Assembly (NCBI RefSeq): GCF_027587205.1
Contig: NZ_JAPDOD010000037.1
Coordinates: forward strand, 1 to 64,000
Direction of reading: 5' to 3'
Source: Solirubrobacter ginsenosidimutans
GTDB taxonomy: Bacteria > Actinomycetota > Thermoleophilia > Solirubrobacterales > Solirubrobacteraceae
Length of the DNA: 64,000 bases
Shown one piece after another: positions 53,528 to 61,405 of this stretch; the first letter of the stretch is position 1; each line of letters opens with the position of its first letter. A program made the translations under genes and the position numbers. The notes beneath the pieces were generated by a model. It was not told the DNA's origin. It was given only the letters and a program-made list of their open reading frames with translations, and made no database searches.

Positions 53528-55387
53528 GTGGCTGGGACCATCCTTTCCGCGGGCCAGGGGACGCGGGACGTGCCGGTTACGGCCCCTGCGCGGTCGCGGA
53601 CGGCCCTGCGTCTGACCGCGGCGTATCTCGCGCTCGTCGCGCTCTACGTCGCGTATTCGTGGACGCGTGCGACGCCCTTCGGGTTCGTCGACGAGCTGGT
53701 CTACGGCAAGCTCGCGCAGAACCTCGCGCACGGCCAGGGGCTCAGCTACGAAGGTCTCTCGGTCACGGCGTACAAGACGATCTATCCGTTCGTGATCGCC
53801 CCCGCCTGGGCGCTGTTCTCCGACCCGGACCGCGCGTACCACGCCGCGCTGGTCATCAACGCGCTGCTGATGCCCGCCGTCATGTTCCCGGCCTACGCGA
53901 TCGCGCGGCGGGTGGCGACCCCCGGATGGGCGCTGGTGGCCGCGATCGCGGCGGCGGTCGCCCCCGCGATGGCGTGGTCGAGCCTGCTCATGACCGAGGC
54001 GCTGGCGTATCCGCTGGCCGGACTTGCGCTCTTCGCCACGGTGCGGACGATCGCCCGCCCGGGCCCGGCCACGGGCATCCAGGCCCTGCTGGCGTGTGTG
54101 GCGGCGGCGACGGCGCGCTCGCAGCTGCTCGCGCTGCTGGTCGTCCTCGCGCTCGCGGTGATGCTCGACATCGCCCGCCACGGCGGCGACGCCCGTGCCC
54201 GCCTGCGCGAGCACCGGGTGCTGGTGGCGCTCCTGGGCGCCGGCGTGGCCGTGGCGCTGGTGCTGATCCTCGGCGGCTACCGGGAATCGCTGATCGGCAA
54301 CTACTCCGCCGACGTCGGGCGCGGTTCGCCGCTCGGCGACGTCCTCACGTATCTGCCGCGCTACGTCACGGTGCTCGCGGTCTCGTCGCTGTTGATGCCG
54401 CTGATCGCGCTCGGGGCGCTGGCGACGAAGCGGGATGCCTGGCGCGACCCCGCGCTGGGGCCGGTGCTGGTCGTCGCGACCACCGCCGCGGTGACGTTCC
54501 TGCTCGTCGGAGCGTGGGCGTCGGCGACGATCTCCCCGGAGCTGCGGGAGCGCTACGTCTTCTATCCCGTCCCGGTGCTCGTGGCGCTGTGGGTCGCCCT
54601 GCCCGGCCGTGCGAGCGCGCGCCGCGTGCTGGTGGTCGCCGCCATCCTCACCGCCTGGCTGCTGCCGGTCTTCCCGGGGCTCTACGGGGACGCCTCCGCC
54701 GAGTGGGTCGGCTACACGCTCAATTCGCTCGTCCAGTCGCTGCCGGTGAACCTCATCTGGCCGGCCTGGCTGCCCGGCGCCGACTTCAAGCTCTGGGCGG
54801 TGGCCGCCGCGGTGATGGGCGTGCTGACGTGGTGGGCGCTGCTCGGCGGCAAGCGGATCAGCACCCCGCTGAAGGCGCTCGCGTTCTGCATTCCTGTCGT
54901 CGCCTTCGGCGTCGGCGTGGTCACCGCGCGACAGCACGATCTCGGTGCCCAGGCCTCCGTGCAGCTCGCGCTGCGGCCGCGCCCGCCGGACTGGATCGAC
55001 CGGCATGTCGACGGACCCGCCGCGTTCATCGCGACGACCGAGGACTCGCTGCGCGATCAGTGGCACTTCGAGCTCTGGAACCAGCGCCTGGACCGCGCGT
55101 GGCGGCTGTCGTCGGTGCCCGCCGTCTCGAGCATCGGGCAGCGCTGCGAGCTCGACGTCGGGCCGGACGGCACCCTCACGCCGAGCGCGGCGCAACAGCG
55201 CGTGGCGGCGGACCCCGCCAAGCCGTGCGCCGGAGCCGCATTGCCCCGGTATCTGGTCTTCTGGGACCGCGTCCACCGGATCTCGATTCCCAATGCCAAG
55301 CTCATCTACCGCGACGACGCCGCGACCCTCTGGAAGGTCCCGGAGGGCGTGGTTCCACGTCTGAAGCTGCTCCCGGCGCCTCGCTAG
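53528..55387 (+). CDS. GT-C-like (PMT/ArnT-type) polytopic membrane protein
   Basis: 619-residue membrane protein with about 11 helices and a C-terminal extracytoplasmic part (about 470-619). After the first helix the loop FGFVDELVYGKLAQNL carries the acidic pair (D55-E56) typical of GT-C enzymes using lipid-linked sugars, and SVTAYKTIYPFV follows. It has two Cys in the C-terminal domain. GTG 53528 is chosen for the TAGACT 6 nt upstream. Donor and acceptor are unknown. Confidence 0.8.
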   Translation: MAGTILSAGQGTRDVPVTAPARSRTALRLTAAYLALVALYVAYSWTRATPFGFVDELVYGKLAQNLAHGQGLSYEGLSVTAYKTIYPFVIAPAWALFSDPDRAYHAALVINALLMPAVMFPAYAIARRVATPGWALVAAIAAAVAPAMAWSSLLMTEALAYPLAGLALFATVRTIARPGPATGIQALLACVAAATARSQLLALLVVLALAVMLDIARHGGDARARLREHRVLVALLGAGVAVALVLILGGYRESLIGNYSADVGRGSPLGDVLTYLPRYVTVLAVSSLLMPLIALGALATKRDAWRDPALGPVLVVATTAAVTFLLVGAWASATISPELRERYVFYPVPVLVALWVALPGRASARRVLVVAAILTAWLLPVFPGLYGDASAEWVGYTLNSLVQSLPVNLIWPAWLPGADFKLWAVAAAVMGVLTWWALLGGKRISTPLKALAFCIPVVAFGVGVVTARQHDLGAQASVQLALRPRPPDWIDRHVDGPAAFIATTEDSLRDQWHFELWNQRLDRAWRLSSVPAVSSIGQRCELDVGPDGTLTPSAAQQRVAADPAKPCAGAALPRYLVFWDRVHRISIPNAKLIYRDDAATLWKVPEGVVPRLKLLPAPR

Positions 55388-55390
55388 CAT
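55385..55390 (+). promoter_or_regulatory. Putative -10 (TAGCAT)
   Basis: TAGCAT overlaps the preceding stop and ends 8 nt before GTG 55399. The shared TAG weakens it. Confidence 0.35.
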
Positions 55391-55398
55391 CCTCTCCC

Positions 55399-56355
55399 GT
55401 GCTTGCGGAGGAGACCCTGGTCTGTCACTGCCGTCAGGTCTCCCACTCCGCCGTGGAGGCCTCGATCGCGTCTGGCAAAGCCCGTTCGATCGCTGATCTC
55501 CAGCGTGAGACGACGGCCTGCACGCGCTGCTTCGGCTGCCGCTTCGAGCTGCAGCGGATGCTCAAGGAGCAGCTCGGCGACGAGTTCCAGCCGACCGCGT
55601 TCGTCGCGCCGCTCGATCAGTCGCCCGGCCTGATCGCGACCGCGCTGCGGCGGATCCGCGGTGCTCGCGCCACGCTTCCGCGCCGGATGTACATGCCGGT
55701 GCTCGACGGGTTCGCCGGGCGCGACGTGCGCACGCGCGTCGCCATGTTCAACTGGGCGGGCGACGAGGAGCATCCCGGCCGGCCGGTCACCCTGCGTGCC
55801 GACGTGCTGGGGCTCGACGGCGAGCGCCACCACGTCATCAACGAGACCGTGGCGCCCGGCGGCACGCGCGTGTTCGACGTCGCCGGGCCTCCGGACGGGA
55901 TCGGCGCGCTCAAGCTGGTCGTCGACGCGGAGTCGCTCGGGTCGCTGCGGCCGTACTTCCACCTGATCACGCCGACCGGCATCACCTCGACGCACGAGAA
56001 GGCCGGTCCGGTGTCGCCGCGAAGCTTCGAAGGCCAGCGGCCGTACCACTGGATCTTCCCGGCCGGCGCCTCGGACTTCGAGGAGGAGGCGTGGCTGTTC
56101 ATCACCAACACCCAGCAGCGCCCGACCTCGGGCCAGGAGCTCGTGTGGCAGGACACCGACGGCCGCGAGCAGCGCGCGCCGCTGCCTGTGCTCGAGCTCG
56201 ACCAGACGGGGTGGATCCCGCTGCACGAGCACTTCCCCGACCTGCTCGGCGGGCGCGCGGGCGTCGTCCGCATCACGCCCGCGAGCCACAAGTTCGCCGG
56301 GTTCATCGTTCGCTACCAACCCGACGGTGATCTGTGGCGCGTGCAGCATCTCTAG
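55399..56355 (+). CDS. Unrecognised protein with N-terminal BFD-like [2Fe-2S] motif
   Basis: 318-residue cytoplasmic protein I do not recognise as a whole. Residues 8-51 look like a bacterioferritin-associated-ferredoxin type [2Fe-2S] domain: Cys9-His-Cys11, then a helix, TSIADL-like RSIADLQRET, and Cys44-Phe-Gly-Cys47, with an extra Cys41. The rest (about 90-318) is predicted beta-rich with HVINETVAPGGTRVFDV, HWIFPAGASDFEEEAW and FAGFIVRYQPDGDLW, and no membrane segment. It overlaps the next gene by 22 nt. A redox- or iron-sensing role in glycan synthesis is speculation. Confidence 0.6.
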   Translation: MLAEETLVCHCRQVSHSAVEASIASGKARSIADLQRETTACTRCFGCRFELQRMLKEQLGDEFQPTAFVAPLDQSPGLIATALRRIRGARATLPRRMYMPVLDGFAGRDVRTRVAMFNWAGDEEHPGRPVTLRADVLGLDGERHHVINETVAPGGTRVFDVAGPPDGIGALKLVVDAESLGSLRPYFHLITPTGITSTHEKAGPVSPRSFEGQRPYHWIFPAGASDFEEEAWLFITNTQQRPTSGQELVWQDTDGREQRAPLPVLELDQTGWIPLHEHFPDLLGGRAGVVRITPASHKFAGFIVRYQPDGDLWRVQHL

Positions 56356-57086
56356 ACCAGTCTCGGTGGCTGCCGAGCTACGGGTGGTGGCCGTCCCCGT
56401 CGAAGTACGACGTGAGCGTGATCCTCAGCCCGCACCACAGCGCGACCCGCGAGAGCGCGCGCTTCCAGTTCCTGCTGCGCGGCTATGCCGGCAGCAGCGA
56501 GCCGATCTGGGAGCACGACGTCGGTGAGGCGCCGCTCGGTGAGCAGCGCGCCGTCCGGCTGCGGGATCTCGACCTCCCCGACCCGCCTGAGCGCGGCGGG
56601 ATCCTCGAGGTGCACGCGATCCGGCTCGACGAGGACCCGGCGGGCATCGGCTTCAACGGCATGTGGATCGACGCGCGCGGTCCGCAAGGCGGCGGCTACA
56701 TCATTCCCACGGTCCCGATCCGCGGTCAGCGCAAGAAGGTCCGCCGCGACGACATGCAGGTCGTGCCGGGCGTCATCGCGTCGCGCGACGTCGAGAGCGA
56801 GCTGCTGCTGCTCAACGTGGTCGAGGAGCCGGTGGAGGTGACGCTGATCGTGTCCAGCCAGGACGGGGTGACCGCCGAGTCGGCGCCGTTCGTCGTGGAG
56901 CCGTGGTCGGCGTGGCACGACGATCTGTCGCGCGTCGTTCCCCGCGCGCGGCGCCTGCTCGCGGACGGCGACGGCGTCGGCAGCCTGATCGTGCGCTCCA
57001 GCGGCCGCATCCTGCCGTACTTCGGCTTCCGGCAGGGCGACGGGCCGATCGTCTGCCTCGATCACACCGCGCCGGTCTTCGCATGA
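56334..57086 (+). CDS. Unrecognised beta-rich protein
   Basis: 250-residue protein without a signal peptide or membrane segment and with no family I can name. Alternating hydrophobic strands (VSVILSPHHS, SRDVESELLLLNVV, VEVTLIVSSQDG, GSLIVRSSGRILPYFG) suggest one or two beta sandwiches. WSAWHDDLSRVVP resembles HEHFPDLL in the partner upstream, and both have a conserved late R-[VS]-[SG]-x-x-F/I pattern, so the two may be distant paralogues. GTG 56334 overlaps the upstream gene by 22 nt; the next gene overlaps by ATGA. Confidence 0.55.
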   Translation: MARAASLDQSRWLPSYGWWPSPSKYDVSVILSPHHSATRESARFQFLLRGYAGSSEPIWEHDVGEAPLGEQRAVRLRDLDLPDPPERGGILEVHAIRLDEDPAGIGFNGMWIDARGPQGGGYIIPTVPIRGQRKKVRRDDMQVVPGVIASRDVESELLLLNVVEEPVEVTLIVSSQDGVTAESAPFVVEPWSAWHDDLSRVVPRARRLLADGDGVGSLIVRSSGRILPYFGFRQGDGPIVCLDHTAPVFA

Positions 57087-58168
57087 ACGTCTCCGTCGTC
57101 GGCGCGGGCCGGCTCGGGCAGCTGCGGGCGACGGCGATCCCCGCCGATGGCTGGCAGGAGCTCACCGCGTGCCCGATCTGCGGTGAGGCCGAGCACGTCT
57201 TCGACGTCGCGCGGATCGACCCCGGCGGCCCGATCACCGCGGCGTGCGCGGCCTGCGAGCACGGCTTCCTCCGGCGCCGGCCGACGGAGAGCTGGGTCGC
57301 CGGGTACTACGCCAGCGAGTGGGACGCGGCCGGCCGCGCCCTGACCGACCGGCGGCCCGTCACCGTCAAACCCGATCCGAAGATGGCCAAGCTCGCCGGG
57401 GACCGCCTTCCCGCCGGCGCGGCGGTGCTGGACGTCGGCGCCGGCTTCGGCCAGCAGCTGCTCGGATTCCAGCAGGCGGGGCTTGCGCCGCACGGTCTCG
57501 AGGCCTCCGAGCATCGCGCCGCTTACGTGCGCGAGACGCTCGGCATCCCATGCTCGACGGTGCCCGTCGAGGAGGCGGAGGCGCCTGACGACCTGCGCCT
57601 GGTGGTCTCGCATCACGTGCTCGAGCACGTCGCCGACCCGCACTCGTTCATCGCCGCGCAGGTCCGCCTGCTCGGCGACGACGGCCTCGTCGCGGTGGCG
57701 GTCCCGTCGCTCTGGCACGAGCTGCCGCCCCAGGCGTTTCACTACGTCGGGCACCTCTCCCTCTTCACGCCACGCTCGCTGACGCTCCTGCTCGCCGCCC
57801 ACGGACTGCGCGTGGTGTCGCTGACCGAGACGTTCGAGCTGCTGGTCGTGGCCGAGCGCGGAGATCCCGCGCTCCAGGCGCCGGCCGATCCGGCGTTCGC
57901 GGAGCGCGTCAGCGCCTGGGCCCGGCGCCCGTTCGGCGACTCAGGCCGCCACACGATCGCCTGGCGCAAGTCGCGCCGCCCGGCGCACATGTACGACGAC
58001 GAGGTCGTCTCGACGGGGCGCGCGAGGCTCTTGGAGCTCGGGACCCGTGGCGCGCTCAAGCGTGTCGGCGATCCGTCCTTGCGGCTGCTTCCCGTCGACG
58101 TCCGCGAGACCGACGGGCTGCCCGTCGTCGTCGGGCACGAGACCTACGGTCAGGCCTGGATCAAGTAG
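57083..58168 (+). CDS. Zinc-ribbon class I SAM methyltransferase
   Basis: 361-residue methyltransferase with zinc ribbon (Cys30, Cys33, Cys55, Cys58), motif I VLDVGAGFGQQLL at 115-127, HHVLEHVADPHSF and SLWHELPPQAFHYVGHL, where the HYVGHL element is common in sugar methyltransferases of this type. The last 80 residues are an added segment (SRRPAHMYDDEVVSTG). It is coupled to the two unrecognised proteins upstream, which suggests that all three act together. It converges on the ABC ATPase with an 8-nt overlap. Confidence 0.86.
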   Translation: MNVSVVGAGRLGQLRATAIPADGWQELTACPICGEAEHVFDVARIDPGGPITAACAACEHGFLRRRPTESWVAGYYASEWDAAGRALTDRRPVTVKPDPKMAKLAGDRLPAGAAVLDVGAGFGQQLLGFQQAGLAPHGLEASEHRAAYVRETLGIPCSTVPVEEAEAPDDLRLVVSHHVLEHVADPHSFIAAQVRLLGDDGLVAVAVPSLWHELPPQAFHYVGHLSLFTPRSLTLLLAAHGLRVVSLTETFELLVVAERGDPALQAPADPAFAERVSAWARRPFGDSGRHTIAWRKSRRPAHMYDDEVVSTGRARLLELGTRGALKRVGDPSLRLLPVDVRETDGLPVVVGHETYGQAWIK

Positions 58169-58952
58169 CGATCGCGCGCTCGTGGCGCGCGCGGGCGGCG
58201 GCGTACTCGCCGGCCACCTCTTCGATCTCGCCCAGGAGCCGCACCTCGCCGCGGTCGAGCCACAGCCCGCGCGTGCAGATGTCGCGCACCAGGTCGAGCT
58301 CGTGCGACACGAAGATCACCGTGCGACCCTCGCGCACGAGGCGACGCATCTCGTCGACGCAGGTCGCCTTGAAGTGATCGTCGGCGAAGGTGAGGACCTC
58401 GTCGAAGATGTAGACGTCGGCGGGGAAGCGCAGCGCGGTCGCGAAGGTGAGCCGCGCCTTCATCCCCTCCGAGAAGCGCTTGACCGGCGTCTCCATGTGG
58501 TCCGCGTCCATCTCCGCGAACTCGGCGATCCCGGGCATGGCCTCGGCGATCTCGTCCCCGTCCAGGCCGAGGATCGTGCCGAAGAGCACCGCGTTCTCCT
58601 CGCCGGTGAGATCGGGGTGGAAGGACGACCCGACGCTCAGCACGGGCACGACGCGCCCCCTGACGTCGAGCCAGCCGTCGCTCGGGGGCGTGATCGCCGC
58701 GAGGATCGACATCATCGTCGTCTTGCCGGAGCCGTTGTGCCCGAGGATCGTGAACGCCTCGCCGCGCGCGATGTCGAAGCTCACGTCGCGCAGCGCGTGG
58801 AAGCGCTCAACCGGCGGCTGAGCGCGCCCGAGCCGCGTGATCGAGCGCAGCGTGCGCTTCAGGCTGGCCAGCTCGCCGAGCTCGTACGACTTGCTGAGCC
58901 CGCGCGCGCGGACCGCCGAGACCTCGTCGAGCACCGGTGTTTCAGACGACAT
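58161..58952 (-). CDS. Polysaccharide ABC exporter ATPase without C-terminal domain
   Basis: ATPase of a second ABC-2 glycan exporter, 263 residues. Walker A GHNGSGKTT (71-79), signature FSEGM (160-164), Walker B YIFDE (181-185) and His217 are present. It lacks the C-terminal recognition domain of the ATPase at 32367-33611, so this exporter probably does not select a capped end. The first 45 residues resemble TagH/Wzt (ARGLSKSYELGELASLKRTL). ATG 58952 overlaps the permease stop by 11 nt. Confidence 0.91.
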   Translation of the reverse strand: MSSETPVLDEVSAVRARGLSKSYELGELASLKRTLRSITRLGRAQPPVERFHALRDVSFDIARGEAFTILGHNGSGKTTMMSILAAITPPSDGWLDVRGRVVPVLSVGSSFHPDLTGEENAVLFGTILGLDGDEIAEAMPGIAEFAEMDADHMETPVKRFSEGMKARLTFATALRFPADVYIFDEVLTFADDHFKATCVDEMRRLVREGRTVIFVSHELDLVRDICTRGLWLDRGEVRLLGEIEEVAGEYAAARARHERAIAT

Positions 58953-59838
58953 CGGCGAACGAAGGCTCGAGGCGGACGAAGACCCACCAACCGACGATGG
59001 TGAGCAGCACGGTGGTGGCAAGCGCGAGCCCCAGCGCCAGCTCCGTCACCGGGGCGCCGAGCATGCACCAGCGGAAGGCCTCGATGATGCCCGTGAACGG
59101 GTTGAGGGAGAGCAGCAGCTTGAGGTTGGGCGAGACGTTGCCGATCGCGTAGCCGACCGGCGTCACGAAGATGCCGCCCTGCAGGATGACCGGGACCAAC
59201 TCGCCGACGTCGTGCCGGCGGACGTTCAGCGCCGACAGGAGGTTGGTCATGCTCCAGAGGAGCAGCAGCAGCCAGGCGATCGGCAGCGGCAGCAACAGCA
59301 CCTGAAGCGGGAAGAACAGGCCGGACGCGACGATCACCACGACCGCCAGCGCGAGCGTGATCAGCAGGTTCGGGATCGAGCTCAGGATCGCCGCGGTCAC
59401 GAACGCGATCCGCGGGCACGCGACCAGCCGGACGAACCGCCAGTTGACGACGTGCGTGCGCACGCCCGCCGCCAGCGCGAGGTTGGCGCACGACCACACC
59501 GCGATGCCGACCACCGCGAACGGCGCGTAAGGGATGCCGTCCGTGTCGACGTGCGTCACGCCATTGAAGACGAGAACGAAGCCGAACAGGATGCCAATCG
59601 GCTGGACGAGGAGCCACAGCGGGCCGATCGCGGACTGCTTGAAGCGGATCCGCACGTCGCGCGTGGCGATCCGGCTGGCGATCGGGAAGCTCGTCCAGAT
59701 GTCGGAGATCGCCACTCGGCGGCCGCCCGGCTGCAGGCGCCGGATCGACGGGTCGGCCGGCGCGGCGAGGCGTTCGGCCTCCCGTTGCGCAGCGGAGCCA
59801 GGTGCGCCCGAAGGGGTCTCAGCGGAAAGGTTCGTCAT
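58942..59838 (-). CDS. Polysaccharide ABC exporter permease
   Basis: 298-residue permease with six helices after a 45-residue cytoplasmic N terminus. Hallmarks are RDVRIRFKQSAIGPLWLLVQP at the interface helix and GIFVTPVGYAIGNV, the re-entrant loop region. It pairs with the ATPase downstream. The sequence is more like the lipopolysaccharide/teichoic acid exporters with a polar N-terminal tail than the permease at 31522. A TAGCAT on minus at 59873-59868 is 29 nt before ATG 59838, so a short leader is possible. Confidence 0.9.
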   Translation of the reverse strand: MTNLSAETPSGAPGSAAQREAERLAAPADPSIRRLQPGGRRVAISDIWTSFPIASRIATRDVRIRFKQSAIGPLWLLVQPIGILFGFVLVFNGVTHVDTDGIPYAPFAVVGIAVWSCANLALAAGVRTHVVNWRFVRLVACPRIAFVTAAILSSIPNLLITLALAVVVIVASGLFFPLQVLLLPLPIAWLLLLLWSMTNLLSALNVRRHDVGELVPVILQGGIFVTPVGYAIGNVSPNLKLLLSLNPFTGIIEAFRWCMLGAPVTELALGLALATTVLLTIVGWWVFVRLEPSFADVV

Positions 59839-59916
59839 GCGTCAGACACGCGCTTGGCGCCGCTTCGATGCTAGCGGAGGCCTCAGCGCCGCCCCGGCGG
59901 CTCTCCGAGCCGCCGC

Positions 59917-59922
59917 TAACGT
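59917..59922 (+). promoter_or_regulatory. Putative -10 (TAACGT)
   Basis: TAACGT ends 7 nt before ATG 59930 in the 91-nt divergent gap 59839-59929. Confidence 0.5.
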
Positions 59923-59929
59923 GGCGGCC

Positions 59930-61384
59930 ATGTCGGCACCCACGATCCTGCTGTCGGCTCCGTACGGGGTCGCGGCGCGCTTTCTGCTGCGCACCGCGGT
60001 CGTTCCGCGGCTGCTCGACGCGGGCGTGAAGGTCGTCGTGCTGGTCCCCAATCCCGACGAGGAGTATCTGCGCGCGGAGTTCGACGATCCCCGGATCACG
60101 CTGGAGCTGCTGCGCACCGGCACCCAGCCGCCGGCGGACCGCTTGTGGCTCGCGACGACGACGCTGCGCGGCACCGTGCTGGCCGACGGGCATCGGAACC
60201 GCACGATCCGGGCGAAGCTGGCGAACGCCGCGGCCGGCCTTGCCCAGCAGGGCCGGCTCGGCCGGCTGGCGGCGGCGGCGCTGCGCGTGACCGTTCCAGC
60301 CTTCTGGCGCTCGCGCACGCTGCGGCGCGGGCTGCTCGCGCTCGAGACGCGCTTTCGCTCGCCCGATCCGCACGCCGACGTCTTCGAGCGTCACCGCCCG
60401 CGACTCGTCGTCACCACCAGCCCGGGGTGGTTCCTCGCCGACGCGGTGGTGCTCCGTGAGGCCCGGCGGCGCGGGATCCCGTCGGTCGCCGCCGTCCTGG
60501 GCTGGGACAATCCGACCAGCAAGGGATATCGCGGCGCGGATCCCGAGACGATCGTCGCCTGGTCGCAGCACATGGCCGATCAGGTCGCGGCGCTGCACGA
60601 CTTCCCACGCGAGCGCGTGCAGGCGACCGGCGTGCCGCACTTCGATCTCTACCGGCGTCCCGGCCAGCTGCTGGACCGCGAGACGCTCTTCGCCCGGTTC
60701 GGGCTCGACCCCGCCCGCAAGCTCGTCGTCTTCGCCACCAGCACCCCGAGCGGGCTGGGCGACAACACCGCCGTGGCGCGCAGCATCGAGGAAGCGATCG
60801 CGAGCGGCACGCTCGGCGACGCGCAGCTCGTCGTGCGGGTCCACCCGTTCTACTTCCGGACGGGCGAGGACACCGGCATCGGGTCGCTACGCGCGCTGGC
60901 CGAGCGCTGCGAGCACGTGACGCTGGACGTGCCGGAGATCCTCTCCCTGCGCATGCGCTCGGATGTGCCGCACAGCGACGACGTCCGCCTCGGCTCGTTG
61001 CTGGCGCACTGCGACGTGCTCGTCAACGTGTTCTCGACCACGACCGTCGAGGCGTTTCTGCTCGACCGGCCGGTCGTGTTCGTGGGCGGGTGGCAGCGTC
61101 CGGATCGGCCGGGCGGGCCCGATCCGCGCGACTACGCGGGCTACACGCACCTGCGCGGGCTGATCGAGGCCGGGGCGGTGCGCGTGGCCGCCGATCCCGC
61201 CGCGCTCGTGGAGCACATCCGCTCCTACCTCGACGACCCGTCGCTGGAGCGCGACCTGCGGCTGCGCTTCGCGCAGCGCGAGGCGGGCCCGGCCGACGGC
61301 CACGCGGGTGACCGCCTCGCCGACCTGATCCTGGCCGCGGCGGGCACCCGGGCCCCGGCGCCCGCGCCCTCTGGCACGGTCTGA
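59930..61384 (+). CDS. GT-B-fold transferase-like protein (CDP-glycerol transferase/2-epimerase type fold)
   Basis: 484-residue protein with a GT-B-like architecture. N-terminal strand TILLSAPYGVAARFLLR, then AVLGWDNPTSKGY and VQATGVPHFDLY, a linker VVFATSTPSGLGD, and a C-terminal half with VVRVHPFYFRTGED, LLAHCDVLVNVFSTTTVEAFL and RPVVFVGGW. These resemble capsule and teichoic-type transferases in which the ST-x-x-EA segment binds the nucleotide. I cannot name the substrate. ATG 59930 has TAACGT 7 nt upstream. Confidence 0.75.
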   Translation: MSAPTILLSAPYGVAARFLLRTAVVPRLLDAGVKVVVLVPNPDEEYLRAEFDDPRITLELLRTGTQPPADRLWLATTTLRGTVLADGHRNRTIRAKLANAAAGLAQQGRLGRLAAAALRVTVPAFWRSRTLRRGLLALETRFRSPDPHADVFERHRPRLVVTTSPGWFLADAVVLREARRRGIPSVAAVLGWDNPTSKGYRGADPETIVAWSQHMADQVAALHDFPRERVQATGVPHFDLYRRPGQLLDRETLFARFGLDPARKLVVFATSTPSGLGDNTAVARSIEEAIASGTLGDAQLVVRVHPFYFRTGEDTGIGSLRALAERCEHVTLDVPEILSLRMRSDVPHSDDVRLGSLLAHCDVLVNVFSTTTVEAFLLDRPVVFVGGWQRPDRPGGPDPRDYAGYTHLRGLIEAGAVRVAADPAALVEHIRSYLDDPSLERDLRLRFAQREAGPADGHAGDRLADLILAAAGTRAPAPAPSGTV

Positions 61385-61391
61385 GCCCGGC

Positions 61392-61397
61392 TACTGT
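61392..61397 (+). promoter_or_regulatory. Putative -10 (TACTGT)
   Basis: TACTGT ends 8 nt before GTG 61406 in a 21-nt gap. Confidence 0.45.
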
Positions 61398-61405
61398 CAG
61401 AGCCC

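Noticed and set aside
53507..55390. Minus-strand frame extending the DUF2142 gene upstream to 1115 codons
   Set aside because: The added 628 codons are antisense to the GT-C-like gene at 53528 and low complexity. ATG 53506 followed by a clear first helix is the real start.
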